Assembly (NCBI GenBank): GCA_016786665.1
Contig: JAEUVZ010000069.1
Coordinates: 1 to 64,000 of the forward strand
Direction: 5' to 3'
Length of the DNA stretch: 64,000 nucleotides
From: Flavipsychrobacter sp.
GTDB taxonomy: Bacteria; Bacteroidota; Bacteroidia; Chitinophagales; Chitinophagaceae
Of this stretch, positions 24,579 to 32,098 are shown piece after piece; position 1 is the stretch's first letter; each line of letters opens with the position of its first letter. The translations under genes and the position numbers were made by a program. The notes under the pieces are model-generated. The model was not told the origin of the DNA. It was given only the letters and a program-made list of their open reading frames with translations, and did not search any database.

Positions 24579-25808
24579 CTATTCTTCGCGGAATACATTA
24601 GTAGGCACGTATTGCAAGCCTCCCGTCATTCTGCGATACACGGAAGGATGCACATTGCGCGGCATAGGTATCTTCCGCTGACGGGCGGGCAGGTACCGGT
24701 AAAACGATTCCCGGTGCGACTTCCGCGCCAGCCCGAAGCAATTGGGCTGCGTAAAATTCTTGTAGTTCGTATCAAACACCAGGCCCAGTTTCTTCGCGCG
24801 CTCTATCATGCTTATCAATGGTATGTCCGAGAGGCTGTGGTCTGAATAGCCTCCGCCTACATTAGAGTGTACTCCGGCAAACCATTCCTGCACCACGTTG
24901 GGGGCTTCGTCCCAAAGTACGGGCGGAAACAGACCCCGCCGCTCATCTACCGATATGGCATGGTAGGCATGCTTCACGTTGGCGGATAGTTTGTTGTCTA
25001 TAAACGCATATTGCCGCTGGCTCGATTTCACCAGGAACTGGCTCACCCGTCGCAGGATGCGCTCCATAATGGTAGCCCGTGTTTTTATCACATCCGCCAG
25101 GGAGGGTATCCCCAGCGCCGACACGGTATCCCACACCCCAAGGAACTCGATAGACAAAGCCCCGGGAGCCGTGGTAGTATACGTGGCATTCACCATTTCC
25201 CGAAGCGGGTTCTTCTTCGCGAGCACGTCAGCGGCGGTATTGGTTTTCAGCGCGGTTTTAAATTCCTTATACAGTTCCCGCTTATGGCTCTTGAACGATT
25301 CCTTTATATCATGCACGGCATCATACAGGCTCTTGCATTGGGCGCACACGCGTTTAAAGTCGTATGTATCATTCCGTTCCGTCACCAGTTGCGAGTCAAA
25401 GCAGGTGTGGTTGTGGTTCAGGTAGTTCGGGTTAGTGCATTTGTAGTCACCCGTCAGTACGCCTATGTTGTTGAGCACGCCACTGAGTGCACGAGCTGTA
25501 TAAGCGCCCCTGCTGAAACCAAAGATGAAGATGCGGTCGCCTGGTTCATAATGCGCGCACACAAACCGGTATGCCTCAAAAATGTTCTCTATAAGGCCTG
25601 CGCCGGAGATTCCGCCTACAAATCTGCTTATTCCCTTACCGGTGCCAACTCCGGTATCGTAGTATTTCACCTGCCGGGCCTGGCCCAGTTTCTTGCCATA
25701 GCCCCCTTCCATGTAGTTGTATATTTTCCACACGTTGGTACCTTCCAGGAAGTCGGGCTTGTTCCAGGTGCCGTCGCAGCATACAGCTATGTTCTTGGTG
25801 TTCATCAT
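24579..25808 (-). CDS. DUF2235 alpha/beta-hydrolase (Tle1-like phospholipase fold)
   Basis: A 409-residue protein beginning NIAVCCDGTWNKPD, the hallmark start of DUF2235, followed by YYDTGVGTG (about 50-58) and IFIFGFSRGAYTARAL (about 92-107) whose GFSRGA holds the probable nucleophilic Ser. GVHSNVGGGYSDHSLSDIPL near 305-325 carries the usual Asp/His region. DUF2235 contains the type VI secretion phospholipase effector Tle1, but many chromosomal members are not effectors. No signal peptide. Its ATG overlaps the stop of the amidohydrolase gene (ATGA), so the two are translated together; it is the last gene of a three-gene operon. Confidence 0.88.
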   Translation of the reverse strand: MMNTKNIAVCCDGTWNKPDFLEGTNVWKIYNYMEGGYGKKLGQARQVKYYDTGVGTGKGISRFVGGISGAGLIENIFEAYRFVCAHYEPGDRIFIFGFSRGAYTARALSGVLNNIGVLTGDYKCTNPNYLNHNHTCFDSQLVTERNDTYDFKRVCAQCKSLYDAVHDIKESFKSHKRELYKEFKTALKTNTAADVLAKKNPLREMVNATYTTTAPGALSIEFLGVWDTVSALGIPSLADVIKTRATIMERILRRVSQFLVKSSQRQYAFIDNKLSANVKHAYHAISVDERRGLFPPVLWDEAPNVVQEWFAGVHSNVGGGYSDHSLSDIPLISMIERAKKLGLVFDTNYKNFTQPNCFGLARKSHRESFYRYLPARQRKIPMPRNVHPSVYRRMTGGLQYVPTNVFREE

Positions 25809-26992
25809 GCCGGTTTAAAGAACGAAGAGGTAAGGAATGTATTCACGTTGTCGTGCGCTATTTTCGTCAGCATCACGATATCATTCAGCTCCGCAAAAAA
25901 GCCGGTCTTTATCGCTTCTTCATATTGCTCTACCGATACCACGTAGTAGTCGGTCCCAAAAAGTATGCGCCGGTTGATACGCTCGTCATTTATATCAGCG
26001 GCCAGCAGGCCGGCCACGCTTTTCTTGGTGAGCGTATACGATATGTCGGCATACACGTTCGGGTAGTGTACTTCATCTTCCAGCATCCGCCGGATGATGC
26101 CGTACCAGTTGTTAGTATCCGTACATCCGTCCTTGTGGTACTGCGCCATACGGCCCGCGCCACCAAAGTGCGCGAAGTTCACCTTCAGCCGCGGGTGTTT
26201 CTTCAGCACGGTCTCGCGGAATATATAGGGGTTGGTCCAGTTGTCCTGGAAGTCGCCCGGTTTGCGGCTATGCACGAACAGCTCGTTAGGCACTATGGTA
26301 TCGCCATCCATCCTGTAATACAGCGGGTGAAAGAACTTTCGGTTGTCTATGTTCCGTTTGTTCAGCGCCGGTGGCTTGCCCAGGTAGTGGGTGGGGCCAT
26401 GCGTGCAGTGGGTAGTGATAGGCAGCCCATGCTCCTCGGCAAAGGCGTACATATCTGCCAGGCGCTCATCATCGGGGTAGTACCCCGTAGCGGGATATAA
26501 CTTAATACCGGCAAAGGCCTTCCCTTTGCCTATGTACTCCTGCACAAAGCGCAGGGTCTCGTTCCGGTCTTTGAACCGGTCCGGGTGTATCCCCAGGAAG
26601 GGGATCATCTTATCGGGGTACTGCACCCGCAGGCGCATCAGGTCATACAGTTGCTGGCGGTAAGGCTTCCCTATCGGGCCACCGCCCATGTATTCCATAT
26701 CCATAGGCAGCACCACAAAGCGGGCGTCTCCCAGGTTGGCGTAGTTCTTTTGCAGTATGTTGAATATCTCCTCCTGCGTAGAGTTCATACCTATAGCCAC
26801 AAAGTTCAGCACACGGCTTATTTTGTTCTCGCCGGCAAGGGCCGAATACTTACCGGCCAGCACCCGGCTGAACTTGGAGGTTACTATTTTATTGATACCT
26901 ATCCATTTCAGGTACCACTTGTCGCTCATGTGATTGGGCACACACTTAAAATCAAAGATGTGGGAGTGTGCGTTAAAAAGGTACTTTCCCAT
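25805..26992 (-). CDS. Amidohydrolase-family metal-dependent hydrolase
   Basis: A 395-residue TIM-barrel hydrolase of the amidohydrolase-related (PF04909) type. Metal-ligand motifs in order: FNAHSHIFD (HxH, residues 6-14), FAGIKLYPATGYYP (lysine region near 172-180), PITTHCTHG (about 198-206), VNFAHFGGAGR (about 275) and ILFGTDYYV with the conserved Asp (about 347). Members act as decarboxylases or hydrolases on small molecules; the substrate here is not recognised. It follows the membrane-protein gene by 13 bases and overlaps the DUF2235 gene by 4. Confidence 0.85.
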   Translation of the reverse strand: MGKYLFNAHSHIFDFKCVPNHMSDKWYLKWIGINKIVTSKFSRVLAGKYSALAGENKISRVLNFVAIGMNSTQEEIFNILQKNYANLGDARFVVLPMDMEYMGGGPIGKPYRQQLYDLMRLRVQYPDKMIPFLGIHPDRFKDRNETLRFVQEYIGKGKAFAGIKLYPATGYYPDDERLADMYAFAEEHGLPITTHCTHGPTHYLGKPPALNKRNIDNRKFFHPLYYRMDGDTIVPNELFVHSRKPGDFQDNWTNPYIFRETVLKKHPRLKVNFAHFGGAGRMAQYHKDGCTDTNNWYGIIRRMLEDEVHYPNVYADISYTLTKKSVAGLLAADINDERINRRILFGTDYYVVSVEQYEEAIKTGFFAELNDIVMLTKIAHDNVNTFLTSSFFKPA

Positions 26993-27005
26993 AGTGAGGT
27001 GTTTG

Positions 27006-27971
27006 CTATTTCTTCTGTTCCGGCTTTTTGCCCGCGCTGCGCAGGTTCACTACTTTAGATAACAGGTCGAACCAGAACGGGGCGCCCCTGGAGATGGCCG
27101 TAGCTGCCGCCAGCCAGCCGAGTATCAGCTTCAGCCAGCCGCCATCGGCCTTTTTCTGCTCTTTCCATTGTTCCCATACCTGCCCCCAACCGCTGTCATC
27201 CGTATCCGTGAATTTATAACCCACGGGCAATTCTTTAATATCCGCCAGTGTCACATTCCACTGCACGGAGTCACGGTTGGCACCCTCAAAGGCTACCGCC
27301 CGCTTAGCCACCATGCTGCGTATTTCAGAGTTTTTATTCAATGTCTTCAGCAGGTACACCGCGTCTACGTTAAAGAGAAGCACAATACCCAGGCTGATGC
27401 GCCAGAGCCATTTAGAAGAATCCTTCTTATACCAGCCGCCTATGCGGTCCATGTAGTGCTCGTACCAGGTGATGATATTTTTCTTCAGGTCCTCGTAGCG
27501 GTCTGCATTATTGGTAAAGCTCAGCAGCATCGATTTTATACTGCTCTCCTTCAGCGATTCGGCCGCCTTTATGTATTCGGCCAGCATTTGATTGCGCTCC
27601 ACGGCGGGAAGTTCCGCCCGCGTCAGTTCGTCGGTCTCCTGTTGCTCAAAGTAGGCTTCGTGGGTTATCTTGTATTGTATCACTACTTCTATCAGTGCGT
27701 TGGCAAACACATCGGCCGATATATAAGAGGGCAGGTCGTTGCGGTCTTCTTTCAGCCCGGCCACCAGCGGATGCGCATATACCAGCAGCGCAAAGTCTAC
27801 CTGGTTAATGAACTCATCTTTCAGGTTCTGGCTCAGGCAACTTTGCAGAAATTTCCCCCGCTTCTTCCGCAGCTTGTTAAAATACTCCAGCGTAGCCGAA
27901 GCGATAGCGCTGAAAATAAAAATGATGAATACGAACGATACCAGCGTATCTATAATGGATGGCAGTTGCAT
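27006..27971 (-). CDS. Membrane protein of unknown function, 321 residues
   Basis: First gene of the operon. Residues 6-28 (IIDTLVSFVFIIFIFSAIASA) form a membrane segment; a charged, helical cytosolic region spans about 30-180; a second segment lies near 190-205 (WRISLGIVLLFNVDAVYLL), and a last hydrophobic region near 282-310 contains ISRGAPFWFDLLSKVVNLRSAGKKP, a motif I associate with uncharacterised bacterial membrane proteins. No catalytic residues are visible. It may localise the amidohydrolase and DUF2235 hydrolase at the inner membrane (inference). Confidence 0.75.
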   Translation of the reverse strand: MQLPSIIDTLVSFVFIIFIFSAIASATLEYFNKLRKKRGKFLQSCLSQNLKDEFINQVDFALLVYAHPLVAGLKEDRNDLPSYISADVFANALIEVVIQYKITHEAYFEQQETDELTRAELPAVERNQMLAEYIKAAESLKESSIKSMLLSFTNNADRYEDLKKNIITWYEHYMDRIGGWYKKDSSKWLWRISLGIVLLFNVDAVYLLKTLNKNSEIRSMVAKRAVAFEGANRDSVQWNVTLADIKELPVGYKFTDTDDSGWGQVWEQWKEQKKADGGWLKLILGWLAAATAISRGAPFWFDLLSKVVNLRSAGKKPEQKK

Positions 27972-27987
27972 AGATGTAAGGCCGCGC

Positions 27988-28006
27988 AGTATGTTTTATA
28001 CATACT
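27988..28006. promoter_or_regulatory. Inverted repeat upstream of the three-gene hydrolase operon
   Basis: AGTATGT, five-base loop, ACATACT, 16 bases before the operon ATG on the minus strand. It could be an operator or a leader hairpin; no regulator gene is nearby. Confidence 0.35.
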
Positions 28007-28087
28007 TCTAAAGCCAATATACAATTTATTGAGAAATTTATATATATGGTGTGTTAAGTTTCTGCGGGAGGGGGAGTTGGCAAGAAA

Positions 28088-28114
28088 AAAGGTCCAGCAT
28101 TTCTGCTGAACCTT
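28088..28114 (-). terminator. Intrinsic terminator of tRNA-Pro
   Basis: On the minus strand AAGGTTCAGCA, loop GAAA, TGCTGGACCTT (one G-T pair), followed by six T residues. It lies 7 bases after the tRNA 3' end. Confidence 0.88.
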
Positions 28115-28121
28115 TGTGTTG

Positions 28122-28195
28122 TCGGGAAGACTGGATTCGAACCAGCGACCACTTGAACCCCATCCAAGTACGCTACCGGGCTGCGCTACTTCCCG
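28122..28195 (-). tRNA. tRNA-Pro (GGG)
   Basis: A 74-base cloverleaf: acceptor CGGGAAG/CTTCCCG plus A, D arm GCGC/GCGT type, anticodon stem CTTGG/TCAAG (one G-T pair) with loop ATGGGGT giving anticodon GGG, and T arm CTGG-TTCGAAT-CCAG. CCA is not encoded. A TATCTTTG element (28210-28217, minus) sits at the proper distance for a start about 8 bases upstream. Confidence 0.94.
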
Positions 28196-28209
28196 AACAA
28201 TCAGGAGCA

Positions 28210-28217
28210 CAAAGATA
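28210..28217 (-). promoter_or_regulatory. -7 element of tRNA-Pro
   Basis: Minus strand TATCTTTG matches TAnnTTTG; expected transcription start is about 28203. The -33 box is imperfect (TTTC in place of TTTG). Confidence 0.6.
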
Positions 28218-28310
28218 ATTCAAATTTCTTTTGCCCGAAAATATTCCGCCCTTCCTACCGAAATTAAAATATTGAGGCTTATTTAGCGTTATACATTAAA
28301 AAATGAACTT

Positions 28311-28859
28311 ATGAAACAGTTCGCCTTAGCCCTGCTGTTACTCGCTCTCTTCACCGGTAGTGCCGGGGCGCAGGATTGCCTGGAGTGGAAAGAAGGACGG
28401 AAAATTGCCTGGAGCGACTTCACCGGCCGGCCCGATAACACTTCCGAACACTGGGCCTACACCCGGTATTATATCAACTACAAGTATAGCTACAACAATA
28501 CCGGCGCTATCACTATTACCGTTACCTCCTGCTTCCGTAAGGATCAATCGTGGAAAAAAGCGGAAAAGGAACTGACGGCGGCACTGCTGCTGCACGAGCA
28601 GCAACATTTTGATATAGGGGAGCTGTATGCCCGCAAGATAAGAAAAGCATTTGCCAGCTATACCGCTACACACAAGCACAACGCTAATACAACCAGCGAA
28701 CTGAATGCCTTGTTCGAGAAGCTAATGACGGAGGCCGCCGGTTACCAGGACCAGTACGACAGCGAAACCGACCACAGCAAGAACAGGGAGAACCAGGCGC
28801 GGTGGAACAGCCGGGTAGCTACAGAATTAGCCGCGCTCGCCGACTACAAAGCACACTAG
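28311..28859 (+). CDS. DUF922-type secreted protein with HExxH-like motif
   Basis: A 182-residue exported protein: signal peptide [21 protein letters not shown], then [16 protein letters not shown] and [22 protein letters not shown] (HEQQH at about 105-109). The HExxH pattern and the DF(T/S)G segment are the marks of DUF922, predicted zinc-dependent proteases in Bacteroidota and others. The C-terminal third is polar and helical. It converges with folE, and the two genes overlap by 4 bases at their stops. Confidence 0.82.
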   Translation: MKQFALALLLLALFTGSAGAQDCLEWKEGRKIAWSDFTGRPDNTSEHWAYTRYYINYKYSYNNTGAITITVTSCFRKDQSWKKAEKELTAALLLHEQQHFDIGELYARKIRKAFASYTATHKHNANTTSELNALFEKLMTEAAGYQDQYDSETDHSKNRENQARWNSRVATELAALADYKAH

Positions 28860-29452
28860 TACAGGTCGGCTGTTATCAGCTTCAGAAATTCGGAACGTGT
28901 TTCGTTCGCCTTAAACTGTCCGCTGAATGCCGAGGTGGTCGTTACACTGTTTTGTTTCGATACCCCGCGCATCATCATGCACAAGTGCTTGGCTTCTATC
29001 ACTACGGCTACCCCCAGCGGATTCAGTGTTTCCTGTATGGCATCCAGTATCTGGTGGGTCATGCGCTCCTGCACCTGCAGGCGGCGCGCGTAGCAGTCCA
29101 CCACGCGGGCAATCTTACTCAGGCCGGTGATGCAGCCATTGGGTATGTACGCTATGTGCGCCTTGCCAAAGAAGGGCAGCATATGGTGCTCGCAAAGCGA
29201 GTACAGCTCTATATCTTTCACTATCACCATTTCGCTGTACGACTCATGAAACTTCGCCGAGTTCAGTATAGCGTGCGCATCCATGTGGTAGCCCGCAGTT
29301 ATATACTGCATCGCTTTAGCTATGCGCTCGGGCGTCTTTTCCAGTCCTTCGCGGGTAGGGTCTTCCCCCACTCCTTCTATTATACCCCGGTAGTGGGTCA
29401 TCAATGCGCTGGTTGCTTCCTCGCTGTAGAACTCTTCCTTACTGTAAGCCAT
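28856..29452 (-). CDS. folE: GTP cyclohydrolase I
   Basis: Converts GTP to 7,8-dihydroneopterin triphosphate, the entry to tetrahydrofolate and, with QueD, to 7-deazaguanine (queuosine) synthesis. At 198 residues it has normal length. Zinc ligands appear as Cys in [12 protein letters not shown] (about 87), the following His, and Cys in [11 protein letters not shown] (about 158). [13 protein letters not shown] and [15 protein letters not shown] are also typical. It lies 35 bases downstream of queD and is probably read from the queD promoter at 29916-29946. Confidence 0.97.
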   Translation of the reverse strand: MAYSKEEFYSEEATSALMTHYRGIIEGVGEDPTREGLEKTPERIAKAMQYITAGYHMDAHAILNSAKFHESYSEMVIVKDIELYSLCEHHMLPFFGKAHIAYIPNGCITGLSKIARVVDCYARRLQVQERMTHQILDAIQETLNPLGVAVVIEAKHLCMMMRGVSKQNSVTTTSAFSGQFKANETRSEFLKLITADLY

Positions 29453-29487
29453 TGCTCGGTGGTGTGTGTATATGTGTGATGATGTAC

Positions 29488-29898
29488 TTAACCGTAATAC
29501 TCTACGTAGATATTCGGTGTCTCCTGTAGTTTCAGTTTGTGCAGTTGCACTCCTTCCTTCTCTATGTGCGGCTTCAGCTCATTCCATATGCTCATCGCAA
29601 AGTTCTCAGCGCTGGTGAATTTACCTTTCATAAAGTCCACATCCAGGTTCAGGTTACGGTGGTCTACACGCTCTACTATCACATCCTTTATCAGGGTGCT
29701 GAGCGTCTTTGCATTAAAGATAAATCCTGTCTGGGGATTAGGTTCGCCTTTTATGGTTACGTGCAGCTCGTAGTTGTGCCCATGCCAGTTGGCGTTGGCG
29801 CACTTCCCGAATACTTCCAGGTTCTCGGCCTCGCTCCAGTTGTCGTTATATAGCTTGTGTGCCGCATTAAAATGCTCCACCCTTGTTAAATAAACCAT
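29488..29898 (-). CDS. queD: 6-pyruvoyl-tetrahydropterin/6-carboxytetrahydropterin synthase (QueD)
   Basis: Acts on the FolE product. The 136-residue protein has the zinc histidines in [12 protein letters not shown] (His14 region) and NWHGHNYEL, the catalytic Cys in [12 protein letters not shown], and a C-terminal [11 protein letters not shown] with the substrate-binding Glu. The C-x5-HGH spacing (CANANWHGH) matches PTPS-type enzymes; most bacterial homologues serve queuosine synthesis. It shares a strand and probable transcript with folE, supporting the QueD assignment. No queE or queC is in this window. Confidence 0.88.
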   Translation of the reverse strand: MVYLTRVEHFNAAHKLYNDNWSEAENLEVFGKCANANWHGHNYELHVTIKGEPNPQTGFIFNAKTLSTLIKDVIVERVDHRNLNLDVDFMKGKFTSAENFAMSIWNELKPHIEKEGVQLHKLKLQETPNIYVEYYG

Positions 29899-29915
29899 TT
29901 TACTTAATTATCGTG

Positions 29916-29946
29916 CAAAATTAGGCTTACATTATGGTTTAACAAA
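29916..29946 (-). promoter_or_regulatory. Promoter of queD-folE
   Basis: On the minus strand TTTG (29946-29943), a 19-base spacer and TAATTTTG (29923-29916). Predicted start is about 29909, giving a leader of about 11 bases before the queD ATG. The promoter lies in the divergent gap with mqnB. Confidence 0.85.
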
Positions 29947-29965
29947 AATGTGTTTACTTGCAGCT

Positions 29966-30640
29966 ATGAAACTATTGCTGGCAGCCGCTACCGAAGCGGA
30001 GATAACACCACTGCTGCAACATCTGCAAAAAGGCTGGACAGCCTCACCGGGCATGGTTTACACCAGGGGTGACAACCACATTCACCTCTGCATTACCGGT
30101 GTGGGAATGATGTCCGCCGCCTATCACCTGATAAAGAAAATAGATAACCCGCTGCCGCAACTGGCCATACAGGCGGGTGTTGCCGGTAGCTACCACCAAG
30201 ATATTGCCCTGGGCGAGCTGGTGACAGTGGCGAGCGAGCAATACGGAGATCTGGGGGCCGAAGACCACTACCATTTCCTGGATGTGTTCCACCTCGGCCT
30301 GCTGGGGAAGGACGAAGCACCCTTTGCAGACGGCCGGTTGCCGGCTCCTGCACTACCCTGGCAAAGCCACCTGCCCGCCCGCCGCGTGAGCGGCCTCACG
30401 GTTAACACCGCAGGGGGCAGCGAGTTTACCATCCGGTCGCGGAACGAAAAGTTCCGGTGCGATATTGAAAGCATGGAAGGCCTGGCCTTTCATTACGTAT
30501 GCCTGCGGGAAGGCATACCTTTCGCCCAGGTGCGCGCTATTTCCAACTATGTAACGCCGCGCGACCGGGAAAGCTGGAAAATGAAGGAAGCCATTATCAA
30601 CCTCAACAACTGGCTGATAAATTTTATCGAAACACTGTAA
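29966..30640 (+). CDS. mqnB: Futalosine hydrolase
   Basis: Removes hypoxanthine from futalosine in the alternative menaquinone pathway. A 224-residue nucleoside phosphorylase-fold protein: MKLLLAAATEAEI, ITGVGMMSAAYHL, QAGVAGSYHQDIALGELVTV and the C-terminal CDIESMEGLAFHYVCLREGIPFAQVRAISN with the purine-binding Glu-Ser-Met-Glu motif (ESMEG). I prefer the ATG at 29966 over 29948. It resembles MTA/SAH nucleosidase, but the immediately following mqnD makes futalosine the likely substrate. Confidence 0.9.
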   Translation: MKLLLAAATEAEITPLLQHLQKGWTASPGMVYTRGDNHIHLCITGVGMMSAAYHLIKKIDNPLPQLAIQAGVAGSYHQDIALGELVTVASEQYGDLGAEDHYHFLDVFHLGLLGKDEAPFADGRLPAPALPWQSHLPARRVSGLTVNTAGGSEFTIRSRNEKFRCDIESMEGLAFHYVCLREGIPFAQVRAISNYVTPRDRESWKMKEAIINLNNWLINFIETL

Positions 30641-30654
30641 AGGTGCTCATCGCT

Positions 30655-30662
30655 TACCTTTG
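30655..30662 (+). promoter_or_regulatory. Putative -7 element upstream of mqnD
   Basis: TACCTTTG matches TAnnTTTG 41 bases before the mqnD ATG. No TTG at -33. It could give mqnD a second start of transcription besides read-through from mqnB. Confidence 0.4.
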
Positions 30663-30703
30663 CGCTCAGTAACTTTTACACTTTACGAACGAACATTTTT
30701 AAA

Positions 30704-31537
30704 ATGAAACTCACCCTCGGATTCAGCCCTTGCCCGAATGACACGTTCATCTTTGATGCCATGGTGAACGGCAAAACAGATACATACGGGCTCGAGTTTG
30801 AGTACGTGATGGAAGATGTAGAAACCCTGAACCTCTGGGCCGAAGACGACCGCCTGGACATTACCAAGCTGAGCTACAACGCCTTTCTCCATACCGTAGA
30901 CAAGTACGCCCTCCTCAATAGCGGGAGCGCACTGGGAAAGGGCGTGGGCCCTCTGCTCATTGCCGGCAAACCACTCAACCTTACTGATATCGGCGATTTA
31001 GCCATCGCCATCCCGGGCCGCAATACTACGGCCAACCTGCTGCTGTCGCTTGCTTTCCCGCAGGCGCAGAACAAAACAGAACTCGTATTCAGCGCTATTG
31101 AAGACGCCGTTAGCAGGGAGCTGTTTGATGCCGGGCTGGTGATACACGAAAGCCGCTTCACCTACCAGGCCAAGGGACTTGTGAAGCTCATAGACCTGGG
31201 CGACTGGTGGGAGCATTCAGTAGGCGCCGCTATACCACTGGGTGGTATAGCCGCCAGGAGAAAACTGGATAAAGAGGTACTGCAAACTATAGACCGGGTG
31301 ATAAAAGAAAGCGTGCAGTACGCCTGGCAACACTACCCCGCACTTCCACCGTTCGTTACCGCCAACGCGCAGGAGATGGAAGAAGAGGTAATGCGCCAAC
31401 ACATTAACCTCTACGTAAACGAGTACACTACCGACCTGGGCGAAGAAGGAAGAAGGGCAATAGAAACCCTCTTCAACAAAGCCAAAGAAGCCGGCCTGCT
31501 CCACGCAAACCGGCTCCCAGATAATATTTTTTATTAA
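30704..31537 (+). CDS. mqnD: 1,4-dihydroxy-6-naphthoate synthase
   Basis: Converts cyclic de-hypoxanthine futalosine to 1,4-dihydroxy-6-naphthoate in menaquinone synthesis. The 277-residue protein opens with the family signature LGFSPCPNDTFIFDAMV (residues 5-21), and has DVETLNLWAEDDRLDITKLSY, GKGVGPLLIA and IPLGGIAARRKLD, all of the periplasmic-binding-like MqnA/MqnD fold. Lies 63 bases after mqnB. mqnA, mqnC and mqnE are not in the window. Confidence 0.95.
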   Translation: MKLTLGFSPCPNDTFIFDAMVNGKTDTYGLEFEYVMEDVETLNLWAEDDRLDITKLSYNAFLHTVDKYALLNSGSALGKGVGPLLIAGKPLNLTDIGDLAIAIPGRNTTANLLLSLAFPQAQNKTELVFSAIEDAVSRELFDAGLVIHESRFTYQAKGLVKLIDLGDWWEHSVGAAIPLGGIAARRKLDKEVLQTIDRVIKESVQYAWQHYPALPPFVTANAQEMEEEVMRQHINLYVNEYTTDLGEEGRRAIETLFNKAKEAGLLHANRLPDNIFY

Positions 31538-31556
31538 GGCCCTTTAAGGCAGCCCT

Positions 31557-32084
31557 TTACTCTGCCAACTCGTACAGCTCCGGTATGTTACGGCCCAGGC
31601 CGTCATAGTCCAGCCCGTACCCCAGCACAAACTTATTGGGCACTTCAAAGCCCACGTAGTCAGCTTTCACCTCGTACTGCAGCGCATCGGGCTTGCTCAG
31701 GAATGTAGCTATTTTCAGCGATGCGGGCTGGCGGTGTACTATTTCCGGAAGAAACGCATGCAGGGTTTTACCCGTGTCTATTATATCCTCCAGCAATACA
31801 ACGTGCCGGCCGGTAACGGCTTCTTCCATACCTATGGAGGTGATCACGTTGCCGGTAGAGCTCGTTCCTTTATAAGAGGCCAGCTTTATGAATGATATTT
31901 CAGCGTCAATCGTTATGTGCCGGAACAGGTCGGAAGCAAAAACGAAAGAGCCGTTCAGTATGGCTATAAAGAGCGGGCGCTTGCCCTCATAATCCTTGTC
32001 TATCTGTTTGCCCAGCTCGGCCACGCGGGCCTGTATGGTTTTCGCGTCTATAAAAGGCCTGAATACCTTATCGTGAACCTGCAT
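31557..32084 (-). CDS. hpt: Hypoxanthine phosphoribosyltransferase
   Basis: Purine salvage: hypoxanthine (or guanine) plus PRPP to IMP or GMP. 175 residues. Motifs: FIAILNGSFVFASDL (about 39-53), ISFIKLASYKGT, and the PRPP-binding loop VVLLEDIIDTGKTL (about 95-108), then ADYVGFEVPNKFVLGYGLDY with the base-contacting Val-Gly-Phe and Asp. It is downstream of the GH73/LysM gene with 14 bases between, and converges with mqnD. Its nearness to mqnB, which releases hypoxanthine, is a reasonable metabolic link though not a shared operon. Confidence 0.95.
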   Translation of the reverse strand: MQVHDKVFRPFIDAKTIQARVAELGKQIDKDYEGKRPLFIAILNGSFVFASDLFRHITIDAEISFIKLASYKGTSSTGNVITSIGMEEAVTGRHVVLLEDIIDTGKTLHAFLPEIVHRQPASLKIATFLSKPDALQYEVKADYVGFEVPNKFVLGYGLDYDGLGRNIPELYELAE

Positions 32085-32098
32085 TTGTCGTGTATCAT

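Noticed and set aside
27950-28210. Minus-strand 86-residue frame reading REVAQPGSVLGWGSS
   Set aside because: It is a translation of tRNA-Pro plus its flanks, a well-known false gene type.
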